Source: Bacteroidota bacterium
GTDB lineage: Bacteria; Bacteroidota; Ignavibacteria; Ignavibacteriales; Ignavibacteriaceae
Reading direction: 5' to 3'
DNA length: 11,415 bases
Assembly (NCBI GenBank): GCA_021778375.1
Contig: JAJYCM010000063.1
Coordinates: 1-11,415, forward strand
A program made the translations under genes and the position numbers. This document shows, piece after piece, positions 1-7,446 of this stretch; positions within the stretch are counted from its first letter, which is position 1; every line of letters starts with the position of its first letter. The notes under the pieces were generated by a model. The model worked only from the letters and a program-made list of their open reading frames with translations, had not been told where the DNA came from and did not search any database.

Positions 1-558
1 TATTTCTTTTTTGTTGTATACTGCACCGGTTGGATTAGAAGGTGTATTAAATAGGAAAATTTTAGTTCTTTTAGTGATTGCTTTTTCTAGTTGTTCAGGA
101 GTTATTTTGTAATCTTGCTCTACTCCGGCGTCGATGATAACAGATTTCCCTTGAGCAAGCTTTACCATTTCCGGATAGCTAACCCAATAAGGTGCTTGGA
201 AAATAACTTCATCACCGGGGTTGCATAATGCCATCATTAAATTGTATATCGAATGCTTTGCTCCTGCAGAAACAAGAATATTTTCTGATTTGAAATTCAG
301 ATTGTTTTCTTTTGAAAACTTTTCCACAATTGCATTTATTAATTGAGGATAACCTTCGTTTGCAGTGTATTTTGTAAAATTTTCGTTAATAGCTTTTATC
401 GCAGCATTTTTAATATAATCCGGAGTAGGGAAATCTGGCTCGCCGGCGCTAAAACTTAAAACATTTTTGCCTTCGCTCTTTAATTTTTTTACTAACGATG
501 ATATCGCCATCGTTTTGCTTTCTTCAACAGCAGAAATTAATTCGGAATAATTGCTCAA
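1..558 (-). CDS. Class I PLP-dependent aminotransferase (aspartate/prephenate type), N-terminal part
   Basis: The reading frame is cut by the left window edge, leaving the first 186 codons. The product resembles the AspC/AspAT-I-beta family, which moves an amino group between aspartate (or another amino acid) and a 2-oxo acid using pyridoxal phosphate in the cytoplasm. Visible family signatures are SAGEPDFPTP near residues 36-45, the KYTANEGYPQL stretch, SAGAKHSIYNL, the APYWVSYPEM segment and SNPTGAVY near the edge. The PLP-binding lysine lies beyond the window, so catalytic competence cannot be checked. I place the start at a TTG (556-558): AAGAGG (568-573) sits 9 bases upstream, an in-frame TAA lies just upstream, and the next in-frame ATG (codon 17) would remove the conserved N-terminal helix. 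It is separated from the upstream cytochrome gene by about 240 bp. Whether the substrate is aspartate, prephenate or an aromatic amino acid cannot be decided from this part. Confidence 0.88.
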   Translation of the reverse strand, partial: MSNYSELISAVEESKTMAISSLVKKLKSEGKNVLSFSAGEPDFPTPDYIKNAAIKAINENFTKYTANEGYPQLINAIVEKFSKENNLNFKSENILVSAGAKHSIYNLMMALCNPGDEVIFQAPYWVSYPEMVKLAQGKSVIIDAGVEQDYKITPEQLEKAITKRTKIFLFNTPSNPTGAVYNKKEI

Positions 559-567
559 CTTACTTTA

Positions 568-573
568 CCTCTT
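568..573 (-). promoter_or_regulatory. Ribosome binding site deciding the TTG start of the aminotransferase
   Basis: On the minus strand AAGAGG lies 9 bases before the TTG at 556-558. An in-frame stop immediately upstream excludes a longer protein, so this site supports the non-ATG start. Confidence 0.6.
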
Positions 574-796
574 ATTTGATTAAAAAATATCACTATGTAA
601 TTCTGATATTACAAACAACAATTATAATTTGTAGTACCCAATAACTGGAAAAATTTGGAAACAAAATTAATAATTCAAAAACTATTATGAAGTGATTTGA
701 GATTAATAAAAATTAATGATTGAATAAAATACTTATCCGGATGAAATTTTATTCGGGAATCGGCGAAATAATTTAATAATTTATATTTATTGGCTT

Positions 797-1315
797 TTAG
801 TCTTTCTCGTTCTTAAATTCTTCACTAAAATTTTTATATTGTTCGGGAGTCATTTTCTGCATCTTTTCCATGAATGCAACTATGTACCAAATTTTATCGT
901 CGGAATGTGTTGGTCCCCAAGCAGGCATCCCCGTCATCTTAACCCCGTATTTGGTAATCCAAAAAAGTTCTGCGGGTGTCCATTCGTGAATAGTCCTAAC
1001 AAGCTTAGGTGGTTTTGGATAAAGTCCAGCTGCTAATTCTTCTTGAGATACACCGGGAGCACCATGACAATTCGCACACACTGCTCTGTAACGAACAAAT
1101 CCCATTTCTATTTTTGATGAATCCGAAAGATCGGGAACTACAATATTTTTCGCATGATGCTTTACTGAATTATCCATAGTTGTGCTCATTATCCAATGTG
1201 TCAAACCGTTATGCGGAATTGTAGCGCTTATATTATAAATACCTGAATAAATAAAAATGACTGCACCAATTATTGTTACTACAACAACTCCTGCTACCCA
1301 TAATAAAAATTTCAT
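797..1315 (-). CDS. Membrane-anchored monohaem c-type cytochrome
   Basis: This 172-residue protein is probably an electron carrier anchored on the outer face of the cytoplasmic membrane. Residues 4-23 form one hydrophobic segment, a signal anchor with the bulk outside. A single haem-binding motif CANCH lies at residues 80-84. The distal part MTGMPAWGPTHSDDKIWYIV carries the likely axial methionine (Met130, or Met127), followed by the last helix typical of class I / CBB3-type cytochrome c domains. The ATG at 1313-1315 has a weak AGG upstream. Flanking gaps of 132 and 237 bp suggest a separate transcription unit or a weakly linked one. No oxidase or reductase gene is in the window, so its redox partner is unknown. 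Confidence 0.88.
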   Translation of the reverse strand: MKFLLWVAGVVVVTIIGAVIFIYSGIYNISATIPHNGLTHWIMSTTMDNSVKHHAKNIVVPDLSDSSKIEMGFVRYRAVCANCHGAPGVSQEELAAGLYPKPPKLVRTIHEWTPAELFWITKYGVKMTGMPAWGPTHSDDKIWYIVAFMEKMQKMTPEQYKNFSEEFKNEKD

Positions 1316-1382
1316 TTCATTGCCTATATAAATTTATTTTGTAATTATTTTAGAAAGTAATAGAGTTCAATCCACTATCGGA

Positions 1383-1406
1383 ATAGTTTTATGAGTTTAA
1401 AACTAT
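1383..1406. repeat. AT-rich inverted repeat between coaD and the cytochrome gene
   Basis: ATAGTTTT and AAAACTAT form perfect 8-bp arms separated by 8 bases, 42 bp past the coaD stop. The stem is AT-rich and no clean T-tract follows, so it is at best a weak terminator for the operon ending with coaD. It could also be a site upstream of the cytochrome gene. Confidence 0.35.
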
Positions 1407-1447
1407 ATAAACTTAAAAAATATTATCTAAAGTTGATATGATATAAA

Positions 1448-1939
1448 TCAGTGGTTTGTTTTTTGGCTAAATTTGTTTTTAAGCGCCTTAACAACAATTG
1501 GTGGGACGAATTCGCTTATGTCGCTGTGAAGGCTTGCTAAATTCCTAATTATGGAGGAATTTAAATATGTATATTTCTCGTGAGGCATTAAAAATACAGT
1601 ATTAATGTCACTTGCTAACTTTTTGTTCATTAATGCCATTTGAAATTCATATTCAAAATCGCTGACTGCTCGAAGTCCTCTTATTATGCCGACTGCCCCT
1701 ACTTCATGAGCGTGATCTACAACCAATCCATCAAAAGAATCAACAGAAATATTTTTATAACCCTTCAAGCTCTTCTGCAACATCTGAACTCGTTCCATTA
1801 CCGTAAATAAAGGCAATTTACCTGGATTAATAGCGACAGTAACTACAACCGCATCGAACAATTCTTTTGCTCGAAGGATTATGTCAATGTGCCCGTTCGT
1901 TACCGGATCAAATGTCCCGGGGTATAATACTTTTCTCAT
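1448..1939 (-). CDS. coaD: Phosphopantetheine adenylyltransferase
   Basis: CoaD transfers AMP from ATP to 4'-phosphopantetheine, giving dephospho-CoA, the penultimate step of coenzyme A synthesis in the cytoplasm. The 163-residue length is normal for the family. The nucleotidyltransferase signatures are complete: YPGTFDPVTNGHID with the TxGH motif at residues 14-17, GIIRGLRAVSDFEYE at about 84-98, and the ISSTxxR-like SSIIR at 128-132. The ATG at 1937-1939 has GGA upstream. It follows rsmD after 63 bp on the same strand; rsmD-coaD is a common bacterial pairing. No defects are visible. Confidence 0.97.
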   Translation of the reverse strand: MRKVLYPGTFDPVTNGHIDIILRAKELFDAVVVTVAINPGKLPLFTVMERVQMLQKSLKGYKNISVDSFDGLVVDHAHEVGAVGIIRGLRAVSDFEYEFQMALMNKKLASDINTVFLMPHEKYTYLNSSIIRNLASLHSDISEFVPPIVVKALKNKFSQKTNH

Positions 1940-2002
1940 AATCTTAATCCATAATTTTAATGAACTTACGAATACTTAACGAAAAATAGTTTAAAGACAA
2001 AG

Positions 2003-2560
2003 TTATTGCAACTTATTAATTTTATATAAACAAGTATCCCCGATTATCTTAAAAGGTTCAATGCCGAAATTTAAAATATCTTCTTCTTTTGTTTGTTTCG
2101 ATCTTTCAATTATTATAATTCCTTCGGTAGCTAAAAATTTGTTAACCAATATATTTTTTATTACGGTATAAATATCGTCTTTAAAAAATGGCGGATCGGC
2201 AAGAATCAAATCATATTGTAATCCCCTATTTGCAGAGGAAAAAGTAACAGCCTCTGTCTTAAAAATACTAGATGAATCCTCAACTTGTAGAGCTTTTATA
2301 TTCTCTTCAAGATTTTTGTAAATGACGAAATTCTTTTCGACAAAATCTACTGAGCCGGCACCTCTGCTTAGGCATTCAAGCCCAAGTGAACCCGAGCCGG
2401 CGTATATATCTAAAACTTTTATTCCTTCGAAATTTATTATGTTGTTTAATAAATTGAAAAGAGTTTCTCTAACACGATCAGTTGTCGGTCGGATAAGTTT
2501 TGATTGCGGTACATTGATCAACCTTCCCTTAAATTCCCCTGAAATAATTCTCATCCGCAT
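2003..2560 (-). CDS. rsmD: 16S rRNA (guanine(966)-N(2))-methyltransferase RsmD
   Basis: RsmD methylates N2 of G966 in 16S rRNA using S-adenosylmethionine. The protein of 185 residues shows the family N-terminus MRIISGEFKGR, the RPTTDRVRETLFN stretch, the SAM-binding motif LDIYAGSGSLGLE and the catalytic motif DPPF followed by a normal C-terminus. I choose the ATG at 2558-2560, giving MRMRIISGEF, because AAGGG (2568-2572) lies 7 bases upstream. A second ATG two codons later gives the exact family start and is also possible. An upstream in-frame TTG at 2576-2578 would add six residues foreign to the family and lacks a ribosome site. It lies between the pilM-like gene (52 bp upstream) and coaD. 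Confidence 0.95.
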   Translation of the reverse strand: MRMRIISGEFKGRLINVPQSKLIRPTTDRVRETLFNLLNNIINFEGIKVLDIYAGSGSLGLECLSRGAGSVDFVEKNFVIYKNLEENIKALQVEDSSSIFKTEAVTFSSANRGLQYDLILADPPFFKDDIYTVIKNILVNKFLATEGIIIIERSKQTKEEDILNFGIEPFKIIGDTCLYKINKLQ

Positions 2561-2612
2561 ATAGAAACCCTTAAACAAAATTCTACTGATTTAGTATTTT
2601 GAATATTTACGT

Positions 2613-3560
2613 TTATCCGATCCTGTAAGCAATCCCAGCTGCTGCTGAAAATGAATTGTACTTTTCGGAATAGTTTTTATTCTCAAATAGCTTCGGATTT
2701 GGAGATATATTTTCAAAGGGATTAAAGTATATAAATTCAACGTCTAACAAACTGCTGAGAGTTTCAGCCATTGACTTGGTAATCTCTTCTCCGGTTATAA
2801 ATGCAGCATTTATTGCGTTCTTGTTTAACGAAATGGATTCATTATTGCTTATCTCATCGATTAGCGTAGCCGGAAGATCGCTTGCATTTTTATGTGTGAT
2901 TACCTTGAAATATACCGGTTTCCCAAATAATAAAAAAATTATTGAAAGAGTTTTGTTGCTTAAATAAACACTTAAAGTCAAACCTTTTGCTGCAAGCGCA
3001 TTGCTTAATGATAGAGCGCGATCAGAAGCTAGGTGAAGATTGTCGATAAATTTTAACCGGAGATTGTTATCGGAGCAAAAATTATTAATTATTTGTAAAT
3101 ATTTCCGCGAGATGGCAATAGCAATTACTGAATTAAAATTAACAATATTGTTCTTCTCCACTTCAAAATATTGTATAACAAAATCTTTTGTGTTCGCAAA
3201 TGGAAAAAGGATAGAAAATTCCCATTTAAATTCGGTTATTAAATCTTGATGAAGGAGAGAATTTTCATATGGAGTTTGCGTTATATAAAATAATTCAAAC
3301 GGAAGCGTGAAGGAAACAGATGTGCTGTTTAATGGTTTCCGAATTATAAGTTCATTAAATGCACTCTGGAGCAATGCCGTTATTTTCGTCTCTTTACACT
3401 TTTCAAAATTAATCACTTCATCAAAGTAAACCTCGTCAATATTTTCAAGTATAAATTGATCATCCTTGAAGGCTATTTCTACGAGTTGAAGCTTGGAATT
3501 TGTTATTGCCAATCCAATCTGTCCGGTAGGCTGTCCCGTTTGATTTTCAAAATTATTCAA
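2613..3560 (-). CDS. PilM-like actin-fold (ASKHA) protein, divergent
   Basis: The 315-residue protein resembles PilM, the cytoplasmic actin-like component of type IV pilus and related secretion machines. Evidence is at both ends. Near residues 14-28, GQIGLAITNSKLQLVEI matches the first strand-turn-strand. Residues 253-310 contain AAFITGEEITKSMAETLSSL, then VEFIYFNPFENI and FSAAAGIAYRIG, matching the PilM pattern of a glycine-containing phosphate-2-type segment, an NPF motif and a closing GLALR-like helix. The phosphate-1 glycines are weak (ITNSK instead of a DIGSSS-like turn), so nucleotide binding is doubtful. I prefer the TTG start at 3558-3560: AAAAGG lies 10 bases upstream and it overlaps the comEA-like stop by 8 bases, suggesting translational coupling. 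A GTG at 3597-3599 would add 13 residues and overlap comEA by 47 bases. PilN and PilO partners are not adjacent, so the complex is unknown. Confidence 0.68.
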   Translation of the reverse strand: MNNFENQTGQPTGQIGLAITNSKLQLVEIAFKDDQFILENIDEVYFDEVINFEKCKETKITALLQSAFNELIIRKPLNSTSVSFTLPFELFYITQTPYENSLLHQDLITEFKWEFSILFPFANTKDFVIQYFEVEKNNIVNFNSVIAIAISRKYLQIINNFCSDNNLRLKFIDNLHLASDRALSLSNALAAKGLTLSVYLSNKTLSIIFLLFGKPVYFKVITHKNASDLPATLIDEISNNESISLNKNAINAAFITGEEITKSMAETLSSLLDVEFIYFNPFENISPNPKLFENKNYSEKYNSFSAAAGIAYRIG

Positions 3561-4044
3561 TATAAATATACCTTTTAATTTTATTGAACTTTTTATCACC
3601 GATTCTTTTTACATCGAGAAGTTCTTCTAAGTTTAAAAATTTTCCTCTTTGATTCCGTAGTTCAATAATATTTTTAGCAATTATTTTACCTATTCCAGGT
3701 ATCTTCGTTAGCTCCTCAACCCCGGATTTGTTTAAATTTACACTTTTCTCTTTTGGAATGGCTTTTCTTTCTGCATTGAAAAAACTCTGATTTTTGAAAT
3801 CCAAAACATTACTTCTATTTAATGAATCAGATGTTTCAAATGCTTTGATGCTTTTATTTCCCGGAGATTCTGATATGAATAAGCTGTCATCCTTTGTATA
3901 AGAAAAATTTTTATAGTCAAAATTCTCTTTAGATTGAGTAACTGTCTTTGCTACTCCGCCTATTAGCAATATGATCAGTAAGAAAAAGATAACTTTTATC
4001 TCCGTTTGAGTAAATCCGACTTTTTCAGAAAATTTCTTGAACAT
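3553..4044 (-). CDS. ComEA-like helix-hairpin-helix protein with membrane anchor
   Basis: This 163-residue protein has a short positively charged N-terminus, one transmembrane segment at about residues 17-33, a low-complexity Ser/Asn/Lys-rich linker to about residue 100, and a C-terminal pair of helix-hairpin-helix motifs. The first motif is VNLNKSGVEELTKIPGIGK at 102-120; the second centres on KRIGDKKF at 146-153. This order (anchor, linker, HhH DNA-binding domain outside) is that of ComEA, which binds incoming DNA during natural transformation. The ATG at 4042-4044 has GAAGAG upstream. It sits 83 bp behind dnaJ and overlaps the pilM-like gene by 8 bases. No comEC or comF gene is in view, so competence is an inference; similar HhH domains also occur in other envelope DNA-binding or uncharacterised proteins. 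Confidence 0.8.
   Translation of the reverse strand: MFKKFSEKVGFTQTEIKVIFFLLIILLIGGVAKTVTQSKENFDYKNFSYTKDDSLFISESPGNKSIKAFETSDSLNRSNVLDFKNQSFFNAERKAIPKEKSVNLNKSGVEELTKIPGIGKIIAKNIIELRNQRGKFLNLEELLDVKRIGDKKFNKIKRYIYIE
3571..3576 (-). promoter_or_regulatory. Ribosome binding site for the overlapping TTG start of the pilM-like gene
   Basis: AAAAGG on the minus strand, inside the end of the comEA-like gene, precedes the TTG at 3558-3560 by 10 bases. It is the main reason for preferring the TTG over the GTG at 3597-3599. Confidence 0.45.
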
Positions 4045-4106
4045 TGTTTCTCTTCAAAATCAAAAAAAAATATTTACTTAAAGAGAATATAAGAACCAAA
4101 ACTAAG

Positions 4107-4120
4107 TTCAGCAAGCTGAA
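4107..4120. repeat. Short palindrome between dnaJ and the comEA-like gene
   Basis: TTCAGCAAGCTGAA has 6-bp perfect arms around AA, just past the dnaJ stop. On the minus strand it is followed by a mildly T-rich stretch, so it may act as an attenuating or mRNA-end structure separating the heat-shock genes from the downstream genes. It is short, and a proper T-tract is missing. Confidence 0.3.
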
Positions 4121-4127
4121 GATACTT

Positions 4128-5279
4128 CTAAAAAGAGAATTTCTTGAAAAAATTATTTTCGTCTGCGTTAGAAGCTTTTTTGAAATTGGGCTGCTCCGCT
4201 AATTCTTTTAACAGCTCTTTTTCTCTTGAGTTTAATTTCTTTGGTATTTCAATATTTACTCTTACGAGTTGATCACCGGAACCGGAGTGATTAAGATGTC
4301 TAATCCCTTTGTCCCTCATTTTAAGAAATTTTCCGTGCTGTGTCCCCGCGTCAATTTTTAGTCTTGCTTTACCAATCAAGGTAGGAACTTCTACTTCCAG
4401 ACCAAGTACTGCATTAGGGTAGCTGATAAATAAATCATAAATAATATCGTCTCCGTCACGTGTAAAATATTCATGCGGTTGTTCTTGAAATACGACGATT
4501 ATATCACCCGGCTGTCCTCCGCGTTTGCCTGCATTCCCTTCGCCTCGCATAGTCATATAGCTTCCTTCGTGAACGCCTGCGGGAACATTTATCGAAACCG
4601 CAACCTCTTCAATTACCTTTCCGTCGCCCATACATTTTTTACAAGGAATATCAACAACACTCCCTTCACCGCCGCAGTTACTGCAGGCAGATATATTTAC
4701 GAACTGCCCGAATACTGATCTGGAAACAGATCTAACCTCACCGCTGCCGTGACAGACGGGACAAGTTTTAGTAGAAGTACCTGATTCGGCACCGGAACCA
4801 CTACATTTACTGCATACGACCTGTTTTTTAATTTTGATTTTTTTATTTACACCTAAAGCGATTTCTTCGAGAGTCAACTTAAGAGTAACCTTTAAATCAG
4901 AACCGGGAGTGCCGGCGCTATGTCTTTTCCCTCTTCCGCGCTGCGTGTTGCCACCAAAGAAATCGTCAAAAATAGATGCACCGCCGAAAATATCGGAGAA
5001 ATGAGAAAATATATCATTGACATCGGAAAAGCCTTGAGAACCAAATCCGCTGCCTCTAACACCTTCATGGCCGAATCTATCGTAACGGGCTTTTTTATCG
5101 TCATCATTTAATATTTCATAAGCTTCGGCTGCTTCCTTAAATTTTTCTTCAGCTTCTTTATTATCGGGATTTCTATCGGGATGAAATTGCATCGCCATTT
5201 TCCGATAAGCTTTTTTCAAATCATCCTTAGTTGCATTACGGTCAACTCCAAGTATCTCATAGTAATCACGTTTAGCCAT
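4128..5279 (-). CDS. dnaJ: Chaperone protein DnaJ (type I J-protein)
   Basis: DnaJ delivers unfolded proteins to DnaK and stimulates its ATPase in the cytoplasm. All domains of a full-length (383-residue) type I DnaJ are present. The J-domain spans about residues 4-70 with HPD at 33-35. A Gly/Phe-rich linker runs from about 74 to 125. The zinc-binding region has four CxxC pairs at 156/159, 173/176, 199/202 and 213/216, each followed by a Gly-rich turn. The C-terminal substrate-binding domains and dimerisation end follow. The ATG at 5277-5279 lies 5 bp after the grpE stop. The gene is third in hrcA-grpE-dnaJ and should share heat-shock control with them. No anomalies are seen. Confidence 0.98.
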   Translation of the reverse strand: MAKRDYYEILGVDRNATKDDLKKAYRKMAMQFHPDRNPDNKEAEEKFKEAAEAYEILNDDDKKARYDRFGHEGVRGSGFGSQGFSDVNDIFSHFSDIFGGASIFDDFFGGNTQRGRGKRHSAGTPGSDLKVTLKLTLEEIALGVNKKIKIKKQVVCSKCSGSGAESGTSTKTCPVCHGSGEVRSVSRSVFGQFVNISACSNCGGEGSVVDIPCKKCMGDGKVIEEVAVSINVPAGVHEGSYMTMRGEGNAGKRGGQPGDIIVVFQEQPHEYFTRDGDDIIYDLFISYPNAVLGLEVEVPTLIGKARLKIDAGTQHGKFLKMRDKGIRHLNHSGSGDQLVRVNIEIPKKLNSREKELLKELAEQPNFKKASNADENNFFKKFSF

Positions 5280-5284
5280 AGAAT

Positions 5285-5941
5285 TTATTTATCCTCTATA
5301 TTTGAATTATTAACTGCAGGATTGTTGTCAGAATCAGACGCACCCGAAGAATCATCGCTGACGATAACTTTTGTATGACGAATAACTCTATCCTTATACA
5401 TATAGCCTTTTTCAACCTCGTCAAGAACAGTATGGGGGGGTATGTTTTCTTCTTTCCTTTGTAGCAGAGCTTCGTGGAAATGTACATCAAATGGTTTTCC
5501 TACAGAGTCAATTTTCTTAACACCCTGGTCATCGAGAACTTTCAATAATTTATCATAAACTAATTTTATTCCGTCTTTGATTGCGTTAATGTCTTTGGCA
5601 TTTTCAATATGTTTAAGAGAGCGTTCCAAATCATCAACCGTGGGAAGTAGTTTTATGATAAAAGTTTCGGCAGCATACTTAATTAAATTCAATTGATCGT
5701 TTTCGGTTCTACGCTTATAGTTTTCAAACTCCGCCGCTTTACGCAATAATTTCTCTTTATATTCCTGAATCTCTTTTTCAAGATGTTCAATTTTTTCCTT
5801 ATTAACTTCTTCCAAATTGCCGGAACCGGCTGAGGAATGATTTTCTTCTTCTGCTTTAACACCTTTTATTTTAATATCCATTTGTCCATCTTTCTCTGAT
5901 TCATTGGGCTTTGATTTAACATCGTTTTTATCTTTTTTCAT
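5285..5941 (-). CDS. grpE: Nucleotide exchange factor GrpE
   Basis: GrpE is the dimeric ADP-release factor and thermosensor of the DnaK cycle. The 218-residue protein has a charged, disordered N-terminus (about 1-45), a long coiled coil (about 45-90) ending in the family hallmark EFENYKRRTE, the LLPTVDDLERSL helix, and the beta-domain with GVKKIDSVGKPFDVHFHEAL and VEKGYMYKDRVIRHTKVIVS. A Ser/Asp/Asn-rich tail of about 25 residues follows. The ATG at 5939-5941 has a strong AAAGGAG site overlapping the hrcA stop. The run of seven C on the coding strand (5434-5440) encodes Ile-Pro-Pro-His, and the frame stays intact across it. It is second in the heat-shock cluster. Confidence 0.97.
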   Translation of the reverse strand: MKKDKNDVKSKPNESEKDGQMDIKIKGVKAEEENHSSAGSGNLEEVNKEKIEHLEKEIQEYKEKLLRKAAEFENYKRRTENDQLNLIKYAAETFIIKLLPTVDDLERSLKHIENAKDINAIKDGIKLVYDKLLKVLDDQGVKKIDSVGKPFDVHFHEALLQRKEENIPPHTVLDEVEKGYMYKDRVIRHTKVIVSDDSSGASDSDNNPAVNNSNIEDK

Positions 5942-5950
5942 ATTAAATAT

Positions 5951-5957
5951 CTCCTTT
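5951..5957 (-). promoter_or_regulatory. Strong Shine-Dalgarno of grpE overlapping the hrcA stop
   Basis: AAAGGAG on the minus strand ends 9 bases before the grpE ATG and overlaps the hrcA TAA (5956-5958). It is the best ribosome site in the window, and its overlap with hrcA supports coupled translation in one mRNA. Confidence 0.65.
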
Positions 5958-7008
5958 ATTTAGAATTATTATTTGTTAAAACTTCTGAAAGCATTTTTGC
6001 CATATAATCGACAATTGCGACCACTTTTGAATATTCCATACGTTTCGGTCCTATAATTCCGAGAGTGCCTGAAATATCCCCAAGTTTATATTCCTTACTG
6101 ACAAAACTATACTCATTTAGATCTTGATGTTTATTTTCGCTGCCGATAGAGACAAAGACCTTTTCATAGGGGAGTTCATTGGATTTTTCAAGTATATGAA
6201 TAATAAAATCTTTATCTTCAATTAACTCAATAATTCCTTGAAATTTTTGAGCATCGTCAAACTCTGGTTGTTTAATGATATTTTTAGTGCCAGTAATAAC
6301 AAGTTTATCAGTTTGTTTAGTATCCTTAAAAATTTTATCTGCAGAGTCAATAAAAACCCTAATAATATGTTTCTGGTCATCTTCCACGTCTTTAAATCTC
6401 TCGCTAAAAGTGCTCCTGATTTTGGAAAGAGTTAATCCACTTAACCGTTCATTAAGAAGTCGCTGAACCGATTCCAACAGAGAGTTTTTTATGTCGGATG
6501 AAAATTCCAGTGTAATAGTTTGCGCAAATCCTGATTTAATAGTAATAACAACCAGTATTCTTGTAGATGTCAATCCAACAATTTGAATTTTTTCCAAGAC
6601 ACCGCTGTCTATCTTAGGATAAGTAACACAAGCAAGCTGTTTGGTAATTCTGCTTAGGAGGGAAGAAGTAATATTTAAAAGCTCGGCTGTTTCGGATAGA
6701 TTAATTTCCAATTCCTTATTGATAAGTCCCTTTTCCGAACTCATTAATTCTTGAACATCCATCAAAGTATCAACATAAAATCGATAACCTTTATCTGTCG
6801 GAATTCTTCCTGCGGAGGTATGCGGATGTCCGATGTAACCCGAATCTTCAAGGTCGGACATAATATTCCTTACTGTTGCCGGGGAAAATCCAAGCTGGTA
6901 CTTTTTCGTAATGTTTCTTGAACCAACCGGAGAGGCAGTCGAAATAAATTGCTGTATAATATACCGGAGAATATTTCTTTCCCGTTCATTTAATTCATCG
7001 TTTTGCAT
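5956..7008 (-). CDS. hrcA: Heat-inducible transcription repressor HrcA
   Basis: HrcA is a dimeric repressor that classically binds the CIRCE inverted repeat upstream of heat-shock operons and needs GroEL to fold into its active form. The 350-residue length is normal. The N-terminal winged-helix domain is clear: ERERNILRYIIQQFISTASP at about 8-27, SPATVRNIMSDLEDSGYI at 42-59 with the recognition helix, and the wing HPHTSAGRIPTDKGYRFYVD at 61-80. The middle GAF-like and C-terminal dimerisation segments follow. The ATG at 7006-7008 has no good Shine-Dalgarno, and a TATAAT lies only about 15 bases upstream. It is first gene of the hrcA-grpE-dnaJ cluster. I see no CIRCE in the upstream region, so autoregulation through the classical operator is not supported here. 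Confidence 0.97.
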   Translation of the reverse strand: MQNDELNERERNILRYIIQQFISTASPVGSRNITKKYQLGFSPATVRNIMSDLEDSGYIGHPHTSAGRIPTDKGYRFYVDTLMDVQELMSSEKGLINKELEINLSETAELLNITSSLLSRITKQLACVTYPKIDSGVLEKIQIVGLTSTRILVVITIKSGFAQTITLEFSSDIKNSLLESVQRLLNERLSGLTLSKIRSTFSERFKDVEDDQKHIIRVFIDSADKIFKDTKQTDKLVITGTKNIIKQPEFDDAQKFQGIIELIEDKDFIIHILEKSNELPYEKVFVSIGSENKHQDLNEYSFVSKEYKLGDISGTLGIIGPKRMEYSKVVAIVDYMAKMLSEVLTNNNSK

Positions 7009-7118
7009 AACATAATATAATTATAAGTTTTTTTATTGTGGTTGCAAATATAAACAAATTAAAAAGATTTTTATATGGTTTAAAACATGTACAAACAAAA
7101 AGATGTAAATCTTGGAAT

Positions 7119-7148
7119 ATTGGAGAAGAGATGGAATTTTTCTCCAAT
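7119..7148. repeat. Inverted repeat with 9-bp perfect arms upstream of hrcA
   Basis: ATTGGAGAA (7119-7127) and TTCTCCAAT (7140-7148) are exact reverse complements. As RNA, the stem could extend to 12 pairs with two G-U pairs and a 6-base loop. There is no T-tract on either side, so it does not look like a terminator. It lies 111 bp before the hrcA start. The geometry (9-bp arms, 12-base spacer) recalls CIRCE (9-bp arms, 9-base spacer), but the sequence differs, so an operator role is speculative. Confidence 0.5.
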
Positions 7149-7403
7149 CACTGTCTTCTGACACCTCTACTTACGCATTTATTTCTGAATGTGTGCAAAA
7201 AATGCCGGGCAAAAAAATGTACCCTGCAATTGAATTAATTATCCAGGCATATCGAAATCGTTAAATAAAGAAAAAATATAGAATGTGATGAAAAACTCAA
7301 TTTATCGTCATTGGCATGGTTTATGTATGTACTACGTTAGGAAACTTAAATAAAAAGGATATGTCTAATATTCAGAATTATTTAATTGGTAGAATTTACA
7401 GAT

Positions 7404-7419
7404 TTTATATCGATATAAA
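7404..7419. promoter_or_regulatory. Perfect 16-bp palindrome before the DUF4382 lipoprotein gene
   Basis: TTTATATCGATATAAA is a perfect dyad ending 33 bp before the ATG at 7453. Its place between the presumed promoter region and the ribosome site fits an operator for a dimeric regulator, but an AT-rich chance palindrome is possible. No regulator gene sits beside it except hrcA. Confidence 0.35.
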
Positions 7420-7438
7420 CTATTTATATTTTTTAATT

Positions 7439-7446
7439 AAAGAGGT
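7439..7446 (+). promoter_or_regulatory. Ribosome binding site of the DUF4382 lipoprotein
   Basis: AAAGAGGT lies 6 bases before the ATG at 7453 and fixes the start, which also gives a proper lipoprotein signal. Confidence 0.6.

Noticed and set aside
735..765. Possible terminator after the cytochrome gene
   Set aside because: The candidate TCCGGAT/ATTCGGGA pairing has mismatches and bulges and no clear T-tract.
2561..2578. Six-codon N-terminal extension of rsmD from a TTG
   Set aside because: The family starts at MRIISG, and the AAGGG ribosome site lies inside this extension, placing the start at 2560.
4473..5111. Open frames on both strands inside dnaJ
   Set aside because: They lie wholly within dnaJ, whose domains are complete and unmistakable; their products resemble nothing.
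7038..7238. 66-codon open frame on the plus strand in the hrcA/lipoprotein gap
   Set aside because: No ribosome site, no family resemblance, and it runs through the inverted repeat at 7119-7148; likely chance.
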